Assembly: GCA_963699175.1 (NCBI GenBank)
Contig: OY969418.1
Span: 7,564,001 to 7,628,000, forward strand
Reading direction: 5' to 3'
DNA length: 64,000 nt
From: JACPYM01 sp963699175
GTDB taxonomy: Bacteria > Acidobacteriota > Blastocatellia > RBC074
The notes below the pieces were generated by a model. The model saw only the letters and a list, made by a program, of their open reading frames with translations. It had not been told where the DNA came from and searched no databases. The translations under genes and the position numbers were made by a program. Positions 58,163 through 64,000 of this stretch are shown here, one piece after another; position 1 is the stretch's first letter, and each line of letters starts with the position of its first letter.

Positions 58163-59187
58163 GTCCTTTCTTGCTCGACTGCGTTCACACGTTTTGGAAA
58201 GAGCAGCGACAGCGCAATAGAAGCAGCCACGACGCCAGCAATAATTCCGAGCGAGTAACCGATGGGGAACTTGCCGCCGAACAGCTTATTCAACCACACC
58301 ATCTTCAAACCGACGAAGAGCAGCACCACGGCTAGTCCGTACTTGAGCAGGTGAAATTTCTCCACCGCTCCGGCCAGCAGAAAGTAGAGCGAACGCAGAC
58401 CGAGAATCGCAAAGATGTTCGAGGTGAAAACGATCAACGGCTCGTCCGTCAGCGCAAAGATCGCAGGCACTGAATCCACCGCGAAGATCACATCCGTCAC
58501 TTCCAAAAACAGCAAGGCCACCAGCAACGGCGTCGCGTGCACAACGCCGTTCAGTCGGACGAAAAACTGTTGGCCTTGCATTGCCGGCGCGACTGGCATC
58601 AAGCGGCGCAACAATCGGATCAGCGGATTTTTCTCCGGCTCTAGCCCATGCTCTGGCGCGAACATCATCTTCAAGCCCGTCAGGATCAGGAACACACCGA
58701 AGAGCACGGTGACCCAGTGATACTGCATCAACACCGCTCCCAGCGCGATGAAGATGGCGCGAAAGATGAGCGCGCCCAGAATGCCGTAAAACAGCACGCG
58801 ATGCTGATACTTTGCCGGAATCGCAAAGTAGTTGAAGACCAGCACGAAGATGAAGAGGTTGTCTACGGAGAGGGATTCTTCGACGATATAGCCCGCCAGA
58901 AATTCCAGCGCCGTTTGCCAGGCCGCAGCATGCGGATCGAATCCCGGCAGCGCCATCAAACGCGGATCGAGCGGGAATTTCCACGTAGCGTAAAAGTAAA
59001 GCAGGGCATTGAACACTAAGGCCAGCGCGACCCAGACCACCGTCCACAAAGTTGCTTCGCGAAATGAGACTGAATGTGCCTTGCGATGAAAGACGCCAAG
59101 ATCGAGTCCCAGCAGTAATAAGACTAGCGCGAGGAAGCCCGCGTAAAACCACCAATATTCGGCAAACGGAAATAACTGTGCCGTCAT
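58159..59187 (-). CDS. alx: TerC/Alx-family membrane transporter (manganese-responsive)
   Basis: A 342-residue TerC-family protein with about nine membrane helices. Characteristic motifs are VEESLSVDNLFIFVLVFNYF (acidic residues in a helix) and LFLEVTDVIFAVDSVPAIFA, repeated in the two halves; FTSNIFAILGLRSLYFLL closes the core. Alx/TerC proteins export Mn2+ or metallate secreted proteins. AAAGGAG lies seven bases before ATG 59187. Upstream is a yybP-ykoY manganese riboswitch (59264-59378) with an intrinsic terminator, so expression should rise with manganese. The C-terminal residues QERT and the stop lie in an inverted-repeat arm. Confidence 0.95.
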   Translation of the reverse strand: MTAQLFPFAEYWWFYAGFLALVLLLLGLDLGVFHRKAHSVSFREATLWTVVWVALALVFNALLYFYATWKFPLDPRLMALPGFDPHAAAWQTALEFLAGYIVEESLSVDNLFIFVLVFNYFAIPAKYQHRVLFYGILGALIFRAIFIALGAVLMQYHWVTVLFGVFLILTGLKMMFAPEHGLEPEKNPLIRLLRRLMPVAPAMQGQQFFVRLNGVVHATPLLVALLFLEVTDVIFAVDSVPAIFALTDEPLIVFTSNIFAILGLRSLYFLLAGAVEKFHLLKYGLAVVLLFVGLKMVWLNKLFGGKFPIGYSLGIIAGVVAASIALSLLFPKRVNAVEQERT

Positions 59188-59226
59188 TCAACAACTCCTT
59201 TGGCAAAGACGTTTAAGTCCCGGCGC

Positions 59227-59273
59227 AAAAGAAAAAGACCTTTTGCGCTCCGTTATGAGCCACAAAAGGTCTT
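59227..59273 (-). terminator. Expression-platform terminator of the manganese riboswitch
   Basis: On the transcribed strand AAGACCTTTTG pairs with CAAAAGGTCTT (11 bp), followed by TTTCTTTT. The 5' arm (about 59263-59273) is shared with the aptamer P1 stem, so aptamer folding and terminator folding exclude each other. Manganese binding would stabilise P1 and permit read-through into alx. Confidence 0.9.
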
Positions 59274-59378
59274 GGTCGTTGAGTAACGTTGCTCTTCCCG
59301 CTGCCCCGGATTGCCTCGGAGGCAATCGTGTTGACGCTGGCAGCAAACCCAATCGAGCTGGGCGACCTACTCCCCTTT
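59264..59378 (-). promoter_or_regulatory. yybP-ykoY manganese riboswitch aptamer
   Basis: The minus strand reads AAAGGGGAGTAG at the 5' side, GCGTCAACAC and CCGG flanking an 8-bp hairpin (GATTGCCT/AGGCAATC), and CAAGACCTTT at the 3' side. These are the conserved parts of the yybP-ykoY class: the P1 stem AAAGG/CCTTT, the GGAGUA loop and the GUCAA/CCGG internal loop, with GCTGCC/GGCAGC as a further stem. The downstream gene is a TerC/Alx transporter, the classic target of this riboswitch. Confidence 0.95.
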
Positions 59379-59435
59379 CAGGAAGAACCTTTGTAAGGGT
59401 TGCCGCCCAGCCTGTCAACCTGCACAACGTCGGCA

Positions 59436-62021
59436 TCACATTTGCGGTGCGACGTATTTGACGGTTGTGAGTTCAGCCAATGCTGCCAGCTTCTCAAGCG
59501 GCAAGCGCCCGACCAACAGTTTCGACGCGGCTGGGTCGAGGATCACTTCAAAGCCGAGCTTCTTCAATTCGGCAACGACTGCCGGTGATTTTTCCGTCAG
59601 CCAGATTTGCAGTTCGGCTTTGCCGTCGCGCACGAATTTGGCTTCGGCGGCGGTCGGTTGGGCCGTTTTGTTTTTCAGACGTTCGATCAAGCTGGCGATA
59701 GATGGATGTAATTTGGAAAGTGTCTGCCGCCGCTTCTGCTCTTCGGGCGAAAGCTTATCTACCGCATCTTTCAAGTCCGCCTCAAGCCAGCGGCGGTACT
59801 CAGTCGAAGCGGCTTGCTGATTCGGGTTGGGCGGGAGTGGCGGCGGCGGTGTCGCTGCTGGTACGCCGCTAGCCACGCCACCAGCCACGCCCCCTGCGAC
59901 AGCTTTGGGTGCTTCCTTGGTTTTGCGTCCTGTTGAGCGATCTCCACCTGAGCCAGCTCCACGGCCCAGTGAAAACTGCCCAGATTTAAGAGTCCCGCCG
60001 CTGACCCGCACAGCTTCTCTTTTTTCGCCGAAGATGCCTTCGTAACTCACACCCTCCGGCATCTCCACCGGCACATCAATCCGGCGCGGTTGGCCGCCAT
60101 CGGTGACGAAGGTCTCTTCGACTGCAACAAACGAAGTGAACTGCGTCATCAACCGGTATTCCAGGCCGAGTTGCGTGATCGCTTCGCGCAACTCTTCGCG
60201 CAGCTTGCCTTGCTGGATGCCGTTGAAATCCTGGCTCATCAAATCGTCAATCCGCGTGCGTGCCCAGAGTATTGCCAACACGTCGTTTTGCGGCTGTGTT
60301 TCTGGCAACTCGACCTGCAATTCACGCACAACACTATGCCCGGCCATTTTGCCGCGCACGCGAATCACGCCACGCGCGCCTGCCGTGTAGCGCCCTGTCA
60401 AAACCAATGGCTTCGCGCTAAACAGATCAGGCAAGCGTTTCGGATAGACATCGGTCACAGGCAAACCGCCCCAATCCACTTCAATGTCGGTGAAGAGCGG
60501 GTTGCGCACGCGTTCGTGAAAGCGTTTGGCCGCCGCCGAGCCATCGTCTTGCAACGTGACGTATTCGACTTCGCCGCGCCCGTGCTCGGCCATCTTGTCG
60601 AGCAGGAAGCGATTGACGGACGAGCCAATGCCGAACGAGAAGACGCGCGCATTAGCGTGTTTCTGCACTTCGGCAATGATCTCCATATCGTTGCCGACAT
60701 AGCCATCGGTCATAAAGCAGACGATGCGCACATGATCTTGGTTGTCCGCCCCATTTTCTGGAGGACCGAGCGCGGCGCGGATGGCTTTCATCATCTCGGT
60801 GCCGCCACCGCCTGAGCGCGATTCGAGGAAGGCATGTGCTTTCGCCAGATTGGCGCGTGTGGCGGGCACGGGTTCGGGGAAGAGAATATGTGTGTCACCT
60901 GCGAACGTAATCAGGTTGAATGTGTCCTGCGGATAGAGACCGTCGAGCGCGAGCTTCATCGTCTCTTTCGCCTTCTCAATCGGAAAGCCGCTCATCGAAC
61001 CCGACGTGTCGAGCACAAAGACGAGTTCTTTCGGCATTACATCGCTGGCCGTCACGCGCTCCGGCGGTTGAAAGAGCAGTGTGAAGAAGCCGCCTTGCGC
61101 GGAACGGTGCGTGAGCAGCGCATCGGCAACTTTCTTGCCCGCGACATCGAATTTGAGGATGAAATCTTTGTTGGGAATCGTCGCGCGATCTTTCAAGCGC
61201 ACAACGGCGGCGTGTGGATTTGGTCGTTCGGTTTCAATCTCGTGCAGGGTGGATTGCACGCTTTCGAGCGGGATGCCCGCATCAACCTTGACCTCGATGG
61301 CGATGTCGTGCCCGGCACGCGTGCCTTCGGACGTAATGGGCGGCGAGATGCGCGAGGCGTCGGGGACTTGTGAAGTGTCCGGCGCGGTATTCAGATTCGG
61401 CTGGGCGTCGAATTGAGTTGGGGGCTGGCCTGGAATGTAGCGCGGGCCGACGACCATCGGGAAAACGAATTCATACGTGCCGTCTTCATACTTCATTGTC
61501 TCGACGTAACTGATGACGACCTTGACCGTCGCGCCCGGCAGGATGTTGGCGACCGATTGCGTGAAGATGTTGGGGCGCTCTTGATCTAGCAGGCTGGCGA
61601 CATGACCCGCCTCGCGGGCGGCTTCGTAAATGGCGCGCGCTTCTTCGCGTCGTTTGAGCTTGCCTTTGATCGTGCGCTCGCCAACGATCATCGTCAGATC
61701 GTCTACGGCAGCATTGTTGGGCAACGGGAAGACGTAGACGGCTTCGATCTTTTCGCTGAGCGGGTTGTGGAATTCTTGCGTGACGGTGACGCGCGCCAGC
61801 GGGCCGCTCACCGAGGCTTTGACGGCGGTGTGTTTGAGCGGGCAATCGCCGCGCGGCTGACCGTCTTGACTGGTGATTTGCAAAGAACCTTGCGTGACTT
61901 TGCGCGGCGCGGCCTCGACGGTGTTGGTCAAACCCGGCGTGAAATCAGCGGGCAATAAGCAATAGCAGAAACCCAACAAGGCGAGCGTGGCAGTTAAAGA
62001 GAACGTGAGTCTTCGTTTCAT
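59436..62021 (-). CDS. Exported VIT and von Willebrand factor A domain protein
   Basis: A 861-residue exported protein; ATG 62021 follows AGGAGG closely, and the frame to 62051 is not needed. A signal/anchor (~5-25) is followed by a VIT domain (~45-170; FHNPLSEKIEAVYVFPLPNN, GKLKRREEARAIYEAAREAG), then a VWA domain (~325-500) with an intact MIDAS: VLDTSGSMSG, the Thr in GGGTEMMKAI and the Asp in FMTDGYVGN. The last ~160 residues hold a Gly/Ala/Pro-rich linker and a small helical end. The layout resembles inter-alpha-trypsin inhibitor-like bacterial proteins and some sortase targets, but no sorting signal is visible. A metal-dependent adhesion role is likely. Confidence 0.88.
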   Translation of the reverse strand: MKRRLTFSLTATLALLGFCYCLLPADFTPGLTNTVEAAPRKVTQGSLQITSQDGQPRGDCPLKHTAVKASVSGPLARVTVTQEFHNPLSEKIEAVYVFPLPNNAAVDDLTMIVGERTIKGKLKRREEARAIYEAAREAGHVASLLDQERPNIFTQSVANILPGATVKVVISYVETMKYEDGTYEFVFPMVVGPRYIPGQPPTQFDAQPNLNTAPDTSQVPDASRISPPITSEGTRAGHDIAIEVKVDAGIPLESVQSTLHEIETERPNPHAAVVRLKDRATIPNKDFILKFDVAGKKVADALLTHRSAQGGFFTLLFQPPERVTASDVMPKELVFVLDTSGSMSGFPIEKAKETMKLALDGLYPQDTFNLITFAGDTHILFPEPVPATRANLAKAHAFLESRSGGGGTEMMKAIRAALGPPENGADNQDHVRIVCFMTDGYVGNDMEIIAEVQKHANARVFSFGIGSSVNRFLLDKMAEHGRGEVEYVTLQDDGSAAAKRFHERVRNPLFTDIEVDWGGLPVTDVYPKRLPDLFSAKPLVLTGRYTAGARGVIRVRGKMAGHSVVRELQVELPETQPQNDVLAILWARTRIDDLMSQDFNGIQQGKLREELREAITQLGLEYRLMTQFTSFVAVEETFVTDGGQPRRIDVPVEMPEGVSYEGIFGEKREAVRVSGGTLKSGQFSLGRGAGSGGDRSTGRKTKEAPKAVAGGVAGGVASGVPAATPPPPLPPNPNQQAASTEYRRWLEADLKDAVDKLSPEEQKRRQTLSKLHPSIASLIERLKNKTAQPTAAEAKFVRDGKAELQIWLTEKSPAVVAELKKLGFEVILDPAASKLLVGRLPLEKLAALAELTTVKYVAPQM

Positions 62022-62264
62022 ATTTCCTCCTACAGACTTGGCCTGGGGCAAACGGGCAGACTAATCCCTCGAAGGTGCACTGAGTACACACTCCGTGAAC
62101 TTTGCGATTGAGAGCGCTGGTGATTGGAGCCGGCTGTATAGACGCCCAATCGAGATCGTAGGTTCCCTGCGTTCCGGTGACTGAACGGCAGTGGACAACA
62201 GGCTTGCAAGGTGGCTGGAAATTTTTGGCTGCTGAAGCTAGCCGAGCTTATTGGGCAGCGCGTC

Positions 62265-63611
62265 TCAAGGTTGCAAGGCCCGCTCCAGCACCGGATCACG
62301 TCCCGCTAAATAATCCTCAATCAGCAACTCGACTTGGACGGACGGGAAGAGTGACGGCGGATCACCCGGCACGAGTTGGAAGAAGCGCGTCGAATGTACG
62401 ACGTGCAGGTTTGAGTTAGGCAGAAAGAAATCTTTGACCTCGCCATACGCGTTTGGTTTGCCGCCGGTCGGCTCACCGATCAAGCTGGCACTGGTGCGCT
62501 GCTGCCAATCGAAAGCGTTGAACATCCCCGATGAGATCGTCCCGCGATCAATGCCGACGTAGATTTTGCCAGCGCGATTCAGTTGCGCACGCGCACGAAT
62601 TGCATTGATGAAGGGCAGCAGCAATCCGCTATTGCCGCCGGGATTCTGCCGCAGGTCTACGACCAGTTTATCCACCGTGTGTGTGTCAATGAAGTTGAGC
62701 AACTCCTGCGTGAAGGTGGCCAAAGGCAAGGTCGCCATCTCCTGGCAGCGATTGTATTGAAAGTAGAGCGTGCGCGTGGGTTCGAGATATTCGTACCAAT
62801 AGAAAAGGCTGGCCGGGCGGCTACGATAAAGCGGGATTGGTGCGCGCGTTAGAAATGGCGCGGTCAGCCAATTGATCGGCGCAGTGCGCGCCAATGGTTT
62901 GAACTCCAACTCAAACTGCTGACCTTCCGCCGTCTCAAAGGTGAAGCGGCAGCGCTCCATATTAGCGATAAGACCAAGCGCGTGCAGAAACTCTGGCGTC
63001 GTGATGAAAGTAGGAATACGCGCCCTGACCCATTGCAGATTTTCTGCCGAGACCAGCGCCGCGACGGTCAGCCCCGCCGACTCAACGTCCGTGCCATCAA
63101 TGCGCACCACTCGCGCGCCCAGGGCGCGTACGTAGCCCAACGCTCCGCGATTGTCTCTCTCTGTTTCCGCAGCGATAGCGGTGACGTATAACCCTTCGTT
63201 GCCGCGTTGGTCTTTCAAGACTTGCAACAGAAGCGGGTAGCGGCGAAAGCCTGTCGTGCTGGCCCAATCTATGGATGTGTGAGCGTCGCCGACGCGCGCC
63301 ACCAAAGCTACCAGACGAGTGATGATGACATGATCGGGCAGAGTCGGAATTGCCGCGTCGAGTTCGGCCACGGCGCGCTCGAATTCAGCAACCGGTAGAT
63401 TGAAGAAAAGGTTGGGGTGGCGGCGCGGCAGTTCATCTGCCAGGAAGCGCAAATCGGCGCGCCAGTTTTCCGGTTGTATGGTTGGCGTTTGTGCGAGGGC
63501 TGACAGCGTGAACAGCGCGAGCCAAAGCAGGCAGGCGCAAAATTGTTTCAACAGCCAGCGTGAGGATTTTTGCTTGTCGGGACAGGTTACGGGTGTAATT
63601 GAGTGCGGCAT
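62265..63611 (-). CDS. Exported S41-like peptidase
   Basis: A 448-residue exported protein; ATG 63611 is preceded by GGAGGG. The signal peptide spans ~22-40 (cleavage near LSALAQ). A helical N-terminal region (~50-130) includes RVGDAHTSIDW, and the C-terminal half has the tail-specific protease fold: VVDLRQNPGGNSGLLLPFI, then IDRGTISSGMFNAFDW with the likely nucleophile Ser, and GEPTGGKPNAYGEVK. A PDZ domain is not obvious. It belongs with the group of periplasmic S41-type proteins, and peptidase activity is likely but not certain because the general base is not clearly placed. It is separated from the VIT/VWA gene by 243 bases with no feature. Confidence 0.82.
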   Translation of the reverse strand: MPHSITPVTCPDKQKSSRWLLKQFCACLLWLALFTLSALAQTPTIQPENWRADLRFLADELPRRHPNLFFNLPVAEFERAVAELDAAIPTLPDHVIITRLVALVARVGDAHTSIDWASTTGFRRYPLLLQVLKDQRGNEGLYVTAIAAETERDNRGALGYVRALGARVVRIDGTDVESAGLTVAALVSAENLQWVRARIPTFITTPEFLHALGLIANMERCRFTFETAEGQQFELEFKPLARTAPINWLTAPFLTRAPIPLYRSRPASLFYWYEYLEPTRTLYFQYNRCQEMATLPLATFTQELLNFIDTHTVDKLVVDLRQNPGGNSGLLLPFINAIRARAQLNRAGKIYVGIDRGTISSGMFNAFDWQQRTSASLIGEPTGGKPNAYGEVKDFFLPNSNLHVVHSTRFFQLVPGDPPSLFPSVQVELLIEDYLAGRDPVLERALQP

Positions 63612-63797
63612 ATTTCCCTCCGTTGCGAAAAACGCGGGCACGATTTGTCCTCACAATTGTCTTCTCTGTGCCCAAGAACGTGAAAAGGCCGATGGCTCGC
63701 AGGTTAAATCCTACGCGACGCAGATTTTTCAACCTTCGTGTGATGATGTTATGATGCCTCCCTGCTTCATCATCATTCAATTCTAGTGAGGAACACA

Positions 63798-64000
63798 ATG
63801 TCAGAACCAAGCATGACTTTTGCCATCATTAAACCCGATGCCGTGCGCGCGGGCAACACCGGCAACATCATTCAACGCATTACCGACAATGGCTTCAAGC
63901 TTCGCGCAATGAAGCTGATGCACCTGACCAAACCCGTCGCCGAAGGGTTCTACGCCGTGCATCGCGAGCGTCCCTTCTTCGGCGAGCTAGTGGAGTTTAT
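63798..64000 (+). CDS. ndk: Nucleoside diphosphate kinase, 5' part
   Basis: The first 67 codons are present and run off the right edge. The product starts MSEPSMTFAIIKPDAVRAG, the Ndk signature with the conserved Lys of IIKPD, and continues NIIQRITDNGFKLRAMKLM and ERPFFGELVEF, all as in Ndk. It transfers gamma-phosphate between nucleoside triphosphates and diphosphates through a histidine that lies beyond the window. GAGG is seven bases upstream of ATG 63798. Confidence 0.96.
   Translation, partial: MSEPSMTFAIIKPDAVRAGNTGNIIQRITDNGFKLRAMKLMHLTKPVAEGFYAVHRERPFFGELVEF

Noticed and set aside
1..64000. tRNA, rRNA, phage or defence-island genes
   Set aside because: I looked for cloverleaf-like intergenic sequences and for recognisable phage, restriction, CBASS, retron or Cas proteins and found none apart from the two small toxin-antitoxin pairs.

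Overview
The window looks like chromosomal DNA of an Acidobacteriota member, most likely class Blastocatellia. The evidence is the NHL-repeat protein at 3705-6803 with the C-terminal module typical of Solibacter-like acidobacteria, the beta-helix/Ig surface protein at 8682-12647 with an acidobacterial-type tail, tandem DUF3857 transglutaminase-like proteins, DUF433/DUF5615 toxin-antitoxin pairs, and moderately high GC with purine-rich Shine-Dalgarno sites. I see no rRNA, tRNA, CRISPR array, prophage or transposase gene.

Layout. 1-3461: end of an unknown gene, then an exosortase-style asparagine synthase/amidotransferase and a glycosyltransferase with overlapping stop/start. 3705-12647: two large surface proteins separated by a zinc-ribbon/GspG-like membrane protein and repeat-rich DNA. 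12707-17549: MsrB, a toxin-antitoxin pair, kynA-kynU (tryptophan to anthranilate) and a Ycf48-type beta-propeller. 17599-23698 (minus): exopolysaccharide genes in the order chain-length regulator, ExeA-like ATPase, tyrosine autokinase, polyprenyl glycosylphosphotransferase, Wza-type export protein; with 367-3461 this looks like a split XrtA-type polysaccharide locus, but no exosortase or PEP-CTERM protein is present. 24253-29524: orphan ABC ATPase, unknown protein, and a minus-strand trio of PgpH-like HD phosphodiesterase, ROK kinase and Pnkp-like kinase. 29835-32808: NtrB/NtrC-type two-component pair. 32896-38611: small secreted proteins, an acetoin-utilisation/histone-deacetylase-like enzyme and a FecR protein. 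38820-41513: homoserine dehydrogenase and type II NADH dehydrogenase. 41518-51312 (minus): an OmpR-type two-component system, DUF2007-CutA, dapF, PfkB kinase, TPR protein, retropepsin-like protease, mtnP, parvulin PPIase, methylmalonyl-CoA epimerase and MeaB. 51446-58069 (plus): second toxin-antitoxin pair, DUF4126 protein, two DUF3857/transglutaminase-like proteins (one apparently catalytically dead), and a membrane protein. 58159-63611 (minus): TerC/Alx transporter behind a clear yybP-ykoY manganese riboswitch with terminator, a VIT/VWA protein and an S41-like peptidase. 63798-end: ndk.

The most unusual feature is the density of intergenic inverted repeats: about seventeen structures in 64 kb, mostly with 17-32 bp near-perfect arms and 3-70 bp loops, in several sequence families, many sitting inside operons or running into gene ends. 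One element (29610-29759) is flanked by 13-bp direct repeats like a MITE. A short fossil of the surface-protein tail lies at 8275-8328. I found no convincing new defence or biosynthetic system. The repeat families, the dead/active transglutaminase pair and the repeat-altered gene ends are the observations most worth following.
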